64,000 nt of DNA from Salvia splendens (taxonomy: Eukaryota; Streptophyta; Magnoliopsida; Lamiales; Lamiaceae), in contig NC_056046.1 in the NCBI RefSeq assembly GCF_004379255.2, positions 9,982,001-10,046,000 of the forward strand, read 5' to 3'. Shown piece after piece: positions 22,461-34,118 of this stretch; the stretch's first letter is position 1; each line of letters starts with the position of its first letter. The position numbers and the translations under genes are program-made. The notes below the pieces were generated by a model that saw only the letters and a program-made list of their open reading frames with translations, ran no database searches and was not told where the DNA came from.

Positions 22461-25400
22461 CTAGTCGATCACCTTCCCTCCTCGGAAGTTCTCACCCCAT
22501 GCGACGAAGCTGTCTTGAGACTCAAACTCCTGCACGAATTTAAGAACATCGAGTTCTAAGTTCATTCATAACAGAAATGGTTAGATGCAAAGACACAAAT
22601 TCAGATGAAAAAGGCTTACGAGTTGGCTCAAGCGAAAATCTGGAGGGGTGTCGTTTAAGAGTTGGCTCAGGCGAAACTCGGAAGGGGTGAGTTCAATGTT
22701 TTCTGCATCGGTAGCCATATTCTGGCACTCCTCCAAGTCCCTCTTCAAGTCCTCTGGCCCTAAATGAGCGTATTCGCCTAGTAGAAATTTACCTTTCTGT
22801 CCTTGAACATCTCTGTTGGCATCCCTGCCTGGAGACTGGCTTTGCAGAAACTCGTCGCAAAGGGATAGCCCTTCCACGAGCTGCTGTGAACTCAGCAAAT
22901 ACTGCGACTCGTTTTCCCACCATTTGTTCTCTTCAGCGTCTTCTCCGTCATTGTTGTCTGCCATCGCTTTATCAGCGTTATTCTCCACATCTTCGTGATG
23001 TTGATCATCGGCTTGCCCAAGGGGAGTTTCAATCGCGTCTTCCATAATATTTTCATCATTCTAGATGGCGAGAATTTGAAACAAGAGAGGCAAACATGTA
23101 AAATCTTTATAATGACAACATGAGATAACAGTGATTGCATTGCATGAGTTTAGTTTACCTCAATGGTGAGGGGAACGGTGGAATCTTGCAACGCCTCGTG
23201 ATTGGAGAGTCTTGTCTCTGGACGAGGCTCGGGAGTCACAGACTTTGGGGTGACCGGATCCACCTTAGGAGTCGTCAAGTGAATGGCTGCTTCGGGAACA
23301 TCTTCTTCACCCCTCTCAATCTGTTTGGTTTGTTGCTGCTGCTGATAAAATATTTTGGAGATCACGTATTCGCCTTCCTTCTCATCTTCCCCAGTACCCA
23401 GGTGATACTGATGCATCACCCAACTAGTCTTCTCAGCCTTGCCTCCTCTCACAGGGCTTATATACAGAACCATAATCTTTTTGCATCCTTTCTGTACACC
23501 GTCGAGTAGCACAGGTTTCGTGCGGCCAGTCTTGTGCCAACGAACATCGCCAGAATTGTCGCCATGGATCTTTCTACGCTTTCTTGTCCCAGTACTATAT
23601 GCCTTGATTGCTCTGTGGAAAAAGTGTGACACGCTTCCGTCCTGCTTTACACCTGCGTTTTTGTTGTGACAAATATAGCTTGCAGTGTCATGACTTATGT
23701 GTCCCGGGGGAGATAGAAAACAATAGAAGAAGGTAGATTGCAACGTATACCAGGCAAATTTTGAGGATGGGTATAACAAATGCCGTCTTCTTCTTCAACA
23801 GTCTGAACAAATTCATCAATAAAGGGATGAGGGTTGAAATCCTGAATACCAGCCTTTGCAAGTAAATGCCAGATAATCTCTTGATCTGTAGGATCAAATT
23901 TCACACCACGAGGCAATCCCGGCCATGCATGAGGAGCCTGACAAGTGATGAAAATCGGTTAAAATGTTACTCCATTGCCCGATAACGCACTCAATCAGCT
24001 ATAGGCATAGTTTTGAACACACATTATACGAGAAATAGCATGTCAATTGAGTAACTGAACAGAAATAAGGCAAGAAAAATTTCATCAAAACGCAACATAC
24101 ATCACTGTTGTCGATGACATAACGGCACTTTGGGCAACTTTTAGTCGGGTTGCTTTTCCACTGGATTTCTTGTGGATCAACTGCACCAGACGCACTCCTA
24201 ATTTTAGTAGCAATTCTGTTTGGGTCAACCAGCCACGATGGCCTGCAAGTCTCAAAAAGGAATGTTCTGATCATCACATGACCAAGCTAAGGCGAAGCAG
24301 CATGATTCTCAAAACAATAGACCAAGTAATTAATATACAGTTTATGAGAATCAATTGTCAGCAGAATCAAATATGAACACATCTTGACAATTGCAATTTG
24401 GTTTTGCAAAAGACTTGCCCACACAAAAAGCTACAAAAACCTGACAGAATCAGTAAAGCGAGTTCCACAACTCTATTCCGTTCATAGAAACTAATTATAA
24501 CCTAATGCTTTGTCAACATACAATACAAATAACCTCTGGAAATGCTACCAACTACGGTCATGTCTTCTGCTCACAGAAGTTCGCTCACAAACAATTAACC
24601 TAAGTGAGACGGAATATGTCTCACAAAGATGAAGAATAACCCACAAGCATTACAGGCTCACAGCTATTTACACTTCAGTCCAACATTATATAAATTTAGC
24701 ACAAACACTCTTCATCCACGACCCTAATCATAAGTTACGACCTGACTTTAACCAGATTGTATTGATACTAAAAAGCAACACGCAAACTTCATCCTATGTT
24801 TAATAGCTAAGAAAAACCATCAATTCTCAAAGTGTTTCTCCTTTAACTATCACAAACAGCATAACAAGTGAATAAACATGTAACAGAATTAATGCATCAA
24901 AGAATCCCACAACGCAAGATTAATGAAACTCATTCCAAATAAAGCATAAATTGTGAGCAGACAGATCCAAGACATTCACTTTGAAGCTTATAACTATCAA
25001 ATTCTAGATATAGCCTAGAAACTGAGATAAGCTAAATACACTCATTGCCCTAAATCAGTAAATCTTAGGGCTTAGTACAAAATACAAAATAAGTGAGTAA
25101 TAGCATAGGATGAAAGGGTCAACGAAAACCCAATAACTATAATAATAAGTGAAAACCCTCGATTATAAGCTAGAAATTTTCACAATCAACATAACGCAAC
25201 TCATCTTATACTACACTGATACAATAAAGATCAAAACTTTTAATTATACGGCTCGAAAACGTAGCAGCTTTCTACAAAAATAGAATCTTGCCGCGAGAAT
25301 CTTATGCCGCTTCAAGATTCAACAACTGCAGAAAAGGTAGCTAATCTACTTTCTCCATCTATACAATAGCATTGTCCAAGAACCAAACAAAAGGGGGAAA

Positions 25401-25462
25401 ACCTAAACTGAATCCTCACAAAATGCAAAACAGGAATTGGAGTTTTGGGCATACCTAGCCAT
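22461..25462 (-). CDS. SOG1: SOG1-like NAC transcription factor (SUPPRESSOR OF GAMMA RESPONSE 1), six exons
   Basis: SOG1 is the plant-specific central regulator of the DNA-damage response. It acts in the nucleus and is activated by ATM/ATR phosphorylation of SQ motifs. Coding exons on the minus strand: 25462-25455, 24242-24101, 23937-23751, 23652-23159, 23060-22620 and 22529-22461. All joins have GT..AG borders and keep the frame, giving 446 residues; Arabidopsis SOG1 is, as I recall, 449. The N-terminus [17 protein letters not shown] and [12 protein letters not shown] is the SOG1-group extension. The NAC domain follows ([75 protein letters not shown]). The C-terminal activation region has six SQ pairs and ends [20 protein letters not shown]. 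The first exon carries only 8 coding bases, so the start would be missed without the 1.2-kb first intron. Confidence 0.93.
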
Positions 25463-25789
25463 AGTGAAATGCTCTGCGAGGATCAAAATAAACACCAAAA
25501 ACTTCTACTACTACAGTACTACTTATTTGAATTACGAATTTGGGGATATTGTCCAATAAAGTCTGATTTGTCTTGAATATTGTGAAGTGAATTTTCTCTG
25601 AAAATATCCCACTCACTGGTTTCAATACTTTTTTTTAATCTTTTCTTACATGGGTCTCAACTTTCAAAGGCAACTTACTGTTCTACTGATTTGACGTACG
25701 ACAATTCATTTCCTTTATCTTCTTTTTTTTTAAAAAATTTTGCGGGGAATTTAAGAAGACTCGGTCCATCTATTACCTAAAGAGCATCC

Positions 25790-26857
25790 ACTAGCGGCGA
25801 GCGCACCGGCTCGCCGATTTTTGGCATTCGCCGGTCCGCTCGCCGAACTATTGCAGCCGGTGATCGCCAAATCGGTGAGAATTTCGGCGAGCGCACCTCG
25901 ATTCTCGGGCGCTCGCCGCTATTACAGCCTCCCGATCGGCGAGCGGAAATTTTTAATTTTTTTTATTTAATGTTTTTTTTATGAAATGTTTCTCTTTTAT
26001 AGAGACATCCGTGAATGTTTTATGTTCCACTTTCGATGTGGGACAAACTCATTCTTGGTTGTTTTTCTTTTATAGAGACATTCTTGTTTCTCTTTTATAG
26101 AGACATCCGTGAATGTTTTATGTTCCACTTTCGATGTGAGACAAACTCATTCTTGGTTGTTTCTCTTTTATAGAGACATCCTTGAATGTTTTATGAGGAT
26201 GTCGTAATGTTATTTTAATTTTAATGAAGTGTGTTTTTTTAATTAATGTACTTTTTAAATTTTTAATATTATTATTGAATTTTCCCGTATTTGTGTCGTA
26301 AATTTAATTCCATATTTTTTGTGATTGTTAATTATTTGTTTTTTATAATTTTGTTTATTGTGGCTAGGCTATGGCTGAGCTATTGCTTGTCCAGTTGTTT
26401 GTTCTGATGATGTGACATGAAGAGTTTTTAGTGCTGATGATGTGGCAGGAGGAGTTTGTGGCTGAGCTATGACTGGGCTATGGCTGGCCGATTCTTATTG
26501 TGGATGCTTCGTGGCGGACGTCACTGCGAAATTCCCATCAACGTGCGGGAATTCCGTGGCGGACGTCCGCCATTATGCGTGGCATGCATGGATACAGAAT
26601 TCCGTCGAGGAATTCACATTTCCGCAAAATTCCGCGGGGAATTCCGTGCGGACGTCCGCCATTGCGTTGACTTCCACTGACGTCCGTGCGGAATTCCCGT
26701 TTATTGCATTAAATATTTTTTATTATGGGAAGTCCGTCAGGAATTATGCGGGGGAATTCCGCCACTGTGCAGTGGGAAGTCCGTATGATGTGTCAGTGTA
26801 GTGGGAATTCTGCGGGGAATTCCGCCGGGAGCTCCGTGGCACTGCTGATGCTCTTAG
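25790..26857. mobile_element. composite non-autonomous DNA element with GAGCATC ends
   Basis: Opposite ends carry AGAGCATCC (near 25791) and GATGCTCT (near 26848), flanked by CTAA-like bases, as in many plant Harbinger-derived MITEs. The left 150 bp is GC-rich with many GGCGAGCG/CGCTCGCC palindromes. The right 350 bp is rich in GGAATTCCG and GGACGTCCG palindromes. Between them, a tandem repeat built around TTTTATAGAGACATCC spans about 25985-26195. No transposase frame is present. The long frames here (26456-26801) are by-products of the palindromic repeats. Confidence 0.5.
25985..26195. repeat. tandem repeat inside the composite element
   Basis: CTCTTTTATAGAGACATCC recurs at about 25990, 26091 and 26164. 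Two of the copies are followed by the same TGTTCCACTTTCGATGTG segment, so a unit of about 75-100 bp is repeated with deletions. Confidence 0.7.
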
Positions 26858-26859
26858 CA

Positions 26860-27765
26860 TTACTTATGTACAAATAGATATCCAATCATAATAGTAGTTT
26901 GATTAATCACCAAGATTATATAACTAGTAGTGCATTAAAAAAAATGTTTAGAAAAATGTTGTACGAATATGTTTGAGTGGGCGGAGGGAATAATATATGA
27001 ATTTTCATATATTGATGACGACACGTTATTTTATTGCGGATGATTAAAAATCAAAACTTTGGAGTAATGAGTGTAATTTGATAATCGATAAGCAAATGCA
27101 ATATAGATGCATCAAATCATAAATAAAGTATTTAGAGTAACAAAAGAAATTTTTTTTAATGCCAAATGCAATATAGATGCATCAAATCATAAATAAAGTA
27201 TTTAGAGTAACAAAAGAAAAAAAAATTAATGCATAATTAATAAAGTAGAAAAAAATGAAAAAAAAAATAGTGAAAACAATGTTAATAGATGACAGTATCT
27301 ACATTATTAGTACTAGTTTATTTAGAACTGGTTTAATTTATAGAGACGATACAAAATATGAAAACTTGTCCATTTTTATGGAATTAAGTGAGTATAATAT
27401 TATTATGATCTTAAAAAAAATAATCATATTTTAATTGTTCTTTTTTACAAAATATACTCTCTCAATTAAGCATTTTTAATTCAGTACTTGATTTTATACA
27501 GTTTGATTATATAAGTTAAGAACTTGAGTGTAGAGATAGAATAAAGAATAAATAATGATATTTAGTATTTTGTAAATCGTTTCAATGTTTCTGTATAATC
27601 TATGGACACATTGGATTAAACTAAAATTGTGTACAAGTATTACTCCTTACAGATAAAAAAATAATAATTAAAAATAAAAGTATTAACTGGCTAAACAAAT
27701 CCGCCCAAAAAGCGATACAGAACTGCCAACCGAAAATCTATCATCGGCCGCCACCGCTCGCCGCC
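26860..27765. other. region upstream of ILP1; short tandem duplication
   Basis: AT-rich DNA that should include the ILP1 promoter. A segment containing CAAATGCAATATAGATGCAT occurs at 27093 and again at 27163 in tandem (period 70 bp). No other gene is seen. Confidence 0.5.
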
Positions 27766-30700
27766 ATGAGCAGCGCTAAATCCCGCAACTTCCGCCGCCG
27801 TTCCGGCGACGATGAAGACGAAGAAGCCAGCACCTTCGTCACCCCATCCACCACCAAAACCAACGGAGCCTCTGCTACCACAAGCAAACCCTCCACCGCC
27901 AATAAATCCAAAAAGCCGACCCCTCAGTCCGGCGCCAAAAATCTCCTTTCATTCGCCGACGACGAAGAATCTCCGTCTTCTCGTCCACCGCCAAAGCCAT
28001 CTTCTTCGTCTCGATTCCCCAAATCTTCTTCGGCTCACAAGCTCAGATCGTCAAAAGACCGAATTGCCCCTCACCCTCCATCTTCGTCCCTCCCCTCCAA
28101 TGTCCAGCCACAGGCTGGCGTCTACACGAAAGAAGCCCTATTAGAGCTTCAGAAGAATACTAAAACCCTGGCCGCGCCGGCTCGTAATAGGCCAAACCCC
28201 TACCCCGAGCCTGTTGTAGTGTTGAAGGGTTTGATCAAACCCGTTAATTCGAGCGAATTGGATACAGCCACTGGAAAAGGTGATGATAGTAGTGATGATG
28301 ATATGATGTTTGATTGGAAAGATTCAAGCGTTGAAGCTAAATTGAAGGATATTCGGATAGGGCCGGATTTTAGGGAGGATAAGGAAGGGATACCTGACCA
28401 GGCCACAATTGAAGCGATTAGGGCGAAGCGGGAGAGGATGAGGCAGGCCAGGGCTGCAGCTCCGGATTACATAGCATTGGATGGAGGTAGTAATCATGGA
28501 GAGGCTGAAGGTCTGAGTGATGAAGAGCCAGAGTTTCAAGGGAGGATTGGATTTTTTGGTGATAAAATTGGTGGGTGTGACAAGAAGGGTGTTTTCGAGG
28601 ATTTTGAGGAGAGACCAGTGCCGAAAGAGAGGGGAATGGAAGTGGTTAGCGATGAAGAGGACGAGGAGGATAAGATGTGGGAGGAAGAGCAAGTTAGGAA
28701 AGGGTTGGGGAAGAGGCTGGATGATGGTATTGGAATTCAAGGAGCAGGTGCTACTGTTGGCGGTTTAAGTAGGTTGCCATCTAGTGGAATGCATCACCCT
28801 GCCCAAAATGTGAATGGTCGAAGTTGCTATAACAATGTTGGAGGGGCAAGTTTTGACATGTTTGGTGGTAGTGATATGTCTATTTCTCAGCAGGCTGAGC
28901 TTGCTAGAAAAGCCATGACTGAGAACCTGAAGAGGGTTCAGGAATCTCATGACCGAACAATGGTGTATTTGGCGAAGACAGATGAAAATCTCTCTTCTTC
29001 TTTACTGAATGTTACGAGTCTGGAGGATTCCTTGTTAGCTGCCGGTGAGAAATTCCTCTTTATGCAAAAGCTTCGTGAGTTTGTTTCTGTTATATGTGCG
29101 TTTTTGCAGGTATGAATATTTCTCTTGTAATGTTGGTTAATTCATTGATATGTTAACATGCTATGATTTTCAGTACCTTGCTCTTTGTTACACTTTCATA
29201 GAGATGTAATTCTGGATTGGCCATGGTCATAGTAGAAATACAAAACCATTTCCCTTGAGTTTCTTGAGAGACTAGTAACAAACCATTAAGTAGTCATTTA
29301 TGCATATTATATGCACTGACACAATCAAGTACTCTCTTGCCAAAACAAACAAAATATAAGCGGCCCGAGAGTCTATTGAAAAATTGCAGAAAAATATGAT
29401 AGCACCTATAAGTTTGTGGTAGATATTGTGAATTGGACAGAACTTTTCCTTTTAACATTATGATAACTGATGTAGAATGGTGGATTGGATGTAAAACCAT
29501 GAATTTGTTGAATAACTGACAAGGCCAACTTGAAGAATTCTAGACATTTGAGTCATTATTCATTAATAGTATGTAAACTAGTGAAAGCAATATCAAAAAC
29601 ATTAAATGCAATTATCTATGAACTCGATTGAATAGCACATACATCATCTATTTGTATATTATAATCTGCTATTTTAATTGGGCTTGATATCTTAAATATG
29701 AGTTATTCTGTCTCTAAACTTAGTAATTCTTCCTCTTAACTTTTTTTAATGTTCGGCTATAGAGCCTTCCTTATGTTTTGGCTTTATTTGCTTTCACAGC
29801 ATAAAGCTCCTTTCATTGAGGAACTCGAAGAACAAATGCAGAAGCTTCATGAAGAACGTGCGAGAGCCATTGTAGAAAGAAGAGCTGCAGATAATGATGA
29901 TGAAATATCTGAGATAGAATTAGCTATTGCTGCAGCACGGGCAGAACTCTCTAAAGAAAGCAGTGCGGAAAAAGTAGCAGCAGCCATTGCTGCTTCCCAG
30001 GCTGCCTCTGCTAATGCAAGAGCAGCTAAAGGTGCACCAGTGGAGCTGGATGAGTTTGGTCGAGATGTGAATCTGCAGAAACGGATGGATATTACTAGAA
30101 GATCAGAAGCTCGGACACGAAGGCGGGCGAAAGCTGATTCAAAGAGGAAGTTGGCCATGGAACATGATAGTTCCGTTCAACTTATGGAAGGAGAATTCAG
30201 CACTGATGAAAGTGATAGTGAGACTAGTGCTCACGAGTCAACCCATAATCAATTACTTCAGGTTGCTGCCAAGATTTTCAGTGATGCAGCGGAGGAATAT
30301 TCTCAATTTCAAGTGGTTGTGGGAAAATTTGAGAAGTGGAAGAAAGATTATGCCACAAGCTATCGTGATGCATATATGTCCTTAAGTATACCTGCTATTT
30401 TCTCACCTTATGTGAGATTGGAACTTCTAAAGTGGGATCCACTTCATGAAGATGCCGATTTTATGGATATGAAATGGTACGCACTACACGCATTATTTTC
30501 TGTTTGTTATTTCTTTGCCATGGAATAAACACTGCCATTCTGTTGCTTATTATCCCCCTAAAATTTTAGTAGAATGAATAGTGGTTCGGAAAAACAGGAT
30601 AATGAACTAAACATCTTCATGTGTATGATTTCTGGCTTTATTTTCTTGATAAACATAAATTTTTCCATTAATTGACTGGTAGTCTGGCCATTTTTCTCTA

Positions 30701-32092
30701 TTTGTACATTTTGGGATTTTTCTTTGCAATTTATAGCACATTACTTGTAAAGACATGTTATGTTTAGAATATATTTGCACTAGGAAACATGTTGAAACTT
30801 TGAAAGTTAGGGATGCTGTGAGGATGTACAATGCAAATAAAGCTTATGGACTATTAATACGTTTATTAATAGATTCGTCTGTCTGTATTTTCTGTAGGTG
30901 TTCATTGCTCTTCAATTATGGGCTTCCGGAAGATGAAAATGGAAAGAATGGAGCGGATGCTGATGATGATGCAAATCTTATTCCTGAGCTGGTTGCAAAA
31001 GTTGCACTTCCTATTTTGCACCATCAGTTAGCATTTTGTTGGGACATTCTTAGCAACCGTGAAACAAAGAATGCTATTTCTGCTATGGACATGGTCACCG
31101 AATTTGTAGGTTCCTCAAATTCAGCAGTTGGGAAATTGGTAGCTGTTCTTCGTGACCGTTTCACTACTGCTGTGAATGATTTGGTGGTAATGTTTCTAAA
31201 CTTTATAAACTTGGCTTTTCTTTGTATTAATGTGTCATATCAATATTTTCTCAATGGCGTTTTCTGCCTCATGATTTCTAAAATAGGTCCCCATATGGAG
31301 CCCACTTGAACTGAAGGTGGTACCTGATGCAGCACGAGTTGCTGCATATAGGTTTGGGACCTCTGTTCGTTTGTTGAGGAACATATCTTTGTGGAGTAAG
31401 GTTCTTGCTATTTCCGTCCTTGAGAAGATTGCACTTGATGAACTGTTGTACGGGAAGATCCTTCCTCATCTGCGCAGCATACAGACAAACGTGCATGAAG
31501 CAATTATACGAACAGAGAGGGTGATTGCTTCACTTAATGATGTATGGACAGGTTCTAGTGTTACAGAGGATCGTAGGTATGGCTTCTTTGTAATAGTATT
31601 TCATAAGTTCATTTTATTTGCTCTGCAGCTCATTCTGATGATATATTGGGAGATAATTACTTTCATGCTCTTAATCCTGGTGTCAGTTTCCATGGTTGCA
31701 TGCTGTAATTTTGTGCACTTTTCTGTCAAATATTTGAAATTTTTGTTATATCAGCTATATGCCGCACAAGTGGATTATACTGGGCATATCTACGACTATG
31801 ACAAGTATAATATGAATAGCTCGTTTCTGCATGTGCACGGAAAAGCTTTTAACCATGTATTCAATAGAAAACTAAGTTTTCTGTGTTGGTTGAATGCAGC
31901 AAGAAATTGCAGCCGTTGGTGGACTATGTGTTGATGCTGGGGAAGATTGTGGAGAGAAAGCACGCGAGCAGTGGCATGGAGAGCGAAATGGGTAAACTGG
32001 TGAGACGACTGAGGAAGATGCTGGTGGAGCTGAACCAGTACGACCATGCAAGAGCATTGTCAAGAAGCTTCAATCTCAAGGAAGCTATTTAA
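27766..32092 (+). CDS. ILP1: ILP1-like GCF-C domain protein (INCREASED LEVEL OF POLYPLOIDY 1), five exons
   Basis: Plant homologue of human PAXBP1/GCFC. Arabidopsis ILP1 was described as a regulator of endoreduplication and as a partner of NTR1 in spliceosome disassembly, acting in the nucleus. Exons: 27766-29109, 29800-30476, 30898-31186, 31287-31576 and 31900-32092. All joins have GT..AG borders and keep the frame, giving 930 residues, close to the size I recall for Arabidopsis. The N-terminus is disordered (MSSAKSRNFRRRSGDDEDEE), followed by KNLLSFADDEE, QAGVYTKEALLELQKNTKTL and an acidic region. A coiled-coil region around EELEEQMQKLHEERARAIVE leads into DEFGRDVNLQKRMD. The GCF-C domain covers the C-terminal half (FNYGLPED, VAYRFGT-like VAAYRFGTSVRLLRN, KLQPLVDYVLMLGK, YDHARALSRSFNLKEAI). 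The start ATG has a good context (GCCGCCATGAGC) and follows in-frame GC-rich leader sequence. Confidence 0.93.
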
Positions 32093-32647
32093 TGTTGTGG
32101 TTGTACAATTTTGATTATGACAGTAGCCTTTAACTGTGTCGTTGTAATGCCCATTTTCTTTTGGTGACTATACTACCTCGTTAGCACATCAACCATGCTT
32201 ACTTATAATTAAGTGTGAAATTAGCCTAGCAATGACATACTTAATTGCAATCTCTCTCAGCAGATTCTTTTTGTAGATTGATTGTGGTATAATTTGAGTC
32301 TCGTCTGGCATCCACTTGATTCTACTTGGACGAACAAGAAATGCGTCCTATAGATAGTGATAGTAACTTTTCATTAATAATCATGAATAATAAAGCAACT
32401 ATATGAAGATATTCAAAAGGACCCCAGCATGGAAATTAAAGAATATAGTTTTTGGTACTATAACTTTTGCTCCAGTAGTAAGACTACTTTTAGACACATT
32501 TTTGAATTTGAAACATTATAATTACACACATTTTTTTATTTGAAGCGTTGTAAATGGACAAGCCAAAATTGATTTTAAAACATTATTAGTGGGTAATAAA
32601 TTAAGAACTTCCTCCTGCAAGAAGTTGTGTATACAACATAAATAATA

Positions 32648-32845
32648 TTTCTTCCATCACATAAAAATAGACATTTTTTGGGATGACACGAGTTGTAATG
32701 CACAATTAGTAAAATATGAGAAAGATAGAAATAAAAAGTTATTGGAGCATTGTTAATATAGAACTGAAGCAAATTCATTAGAGGGAATAAAATTTACCCA
32801 AAATAGAAAATGACTATTTTTATGTGGCAAAACAAAACGGAATTT
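32648..32845. mobile_element. degenerate Stowaway-like MITE
   Basis: CACATAAAAATAGACATTTT near 32658 and its inverted partner AAAATGACTATTTTTATGTG near 32807 form long arms. The left side begins TTTCTTCCATCACATAAA, a decayed form of the TCCCTCCGTCCCACATAA type of Stowaway end. The exact borders are unclear. Confidence 0.5.
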
Positions 32846-32920
32846 GTTTTATGAGAGAGAGAGAGAGTAGTAATTAAGAACAAAAAAACAACATAATGTG
32901 TAGAATCCCAGTAAAAGTTA

Positions 32921-33049
32921 AGTAGTCTGGACATATTGTCACATGGTGTGTACACCGATCACAGTTGTAGAAAAAAAAACCATTTTTTCTCTTTTCCTAT
33001 GCAACTGTGATTGACTGGACGCACTATGTGGCAATATATCCGGATAACT
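32921..33049. repeat. long foldback (hairpin) of about 129 bp
   Basis: The left arm (AGTAGTCTGGACATATTGTC, ..., GATCACAGTTGTAG) pairs with the right arm (CTATGCAACTGTGATTGAC, ..., CAATATATCCGGATAACT) over about 55 bp with a few mismatches and a short A/T loop. The shape fits either a small MITE or a small-RNA precursor. No known mature miRNA sequence is recognised. Confidence 0.6.
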
Positions 33050-34118
33050 GAAATTTTATTAGTAGAATCAAGTTGAATATAATTAAGAACACGAAATGAC
33101 AGCAAACTGAACATGACAAGGATTTCGTATTGCTTTGATACTTTATGTTCAGAATTCAGATCGCTCGAAACGTATAAAACCTCATTTTTTTTTTCTTGTC
33201 AGAATTGCTATTTATTATTCCTAATTATCTTCATAATAATATAGTACCATTAAAATCTACCAAATAAAAACTTCAAAAAATAACAGGGAACATGAATTAT
33301 TATACTGACGACACAACTCGATTCAAATATCCTTTATGTATGGAGGAGAGAATGACACGATTAAATATGAAGACATGTTTATGTCACGATTGTGCTTTTT
33401 GTGTACATTATATGTTGAATCTTGAAACAAACAGACAAACCTTTGAGGATGTCATTCAATAAACTTGGAATATTTCCAAGCATTCCAACTGTTGTATAAA
33501 CATTTATCACACAAATATGTGCAGTAGGCAAGGTTATTTTTAACTTTCTGCAGAAAACCATTGGCTCAGAACAACAACTTTTCACTATTTTTCCTCATTT
33601 AGTGAAATATCTTTTACTTCAAAACATGGATAGTATATACATAATCTATTATGCATACTTATCATATCCTCTCTTCCATCATTTTCACCAAGTTCTTCAC
33701 TCCAAGAGTCTTTTTCATCAGATACATTTGAACATCTAGCTATTCCCTAGGCAGATTAAATCAACAAACATTTGAAAAAGCAAAACAAGAAGCGTTGAAA
33801 TTATATATCATTCAAATTAGTGCAACTAAAAATCTTGCACTTGAATACATAATTTCAAACCATATATACACAATTCATCATCCATATTAATATAGGAGAC
33901 TAGACCTTGAAGCCTCAAACATCACACTATTAATCCTAGCATAATGAAGCAAGAAACCCTCCCAAATCCAAAGTTTCTATAATAGGCTTTGATTTCTTTC
34001 CCCCACATTTGTACAATTAGAACCTAAAAAACCTCAAAAACCACACAAACAAACCCAACAAAAACCTAAACATGCACCAAACAACAAAGCATCAAATAAA
34101 TAATACTCTAATAACTTC

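Larger units (their letters stand above)
32093..34118. other. spacer between convergent ILP1 and bHLH genes
   Basis: Contains the 3' ends of both genes, a degenerate MITE at 32648-32845, a GA microsatellite near 32852-32867 and a long foldback at 32921-33049. No protein gene is supported. Confidence 0.5.

Noticed and set aside
26456..26801. Overlapping frames of 74 and 110 codons
   Set aside because: They arise from GGAATTCC/GGACGTCC palindromic repeats in a DNA element and show no protein-like pattern.
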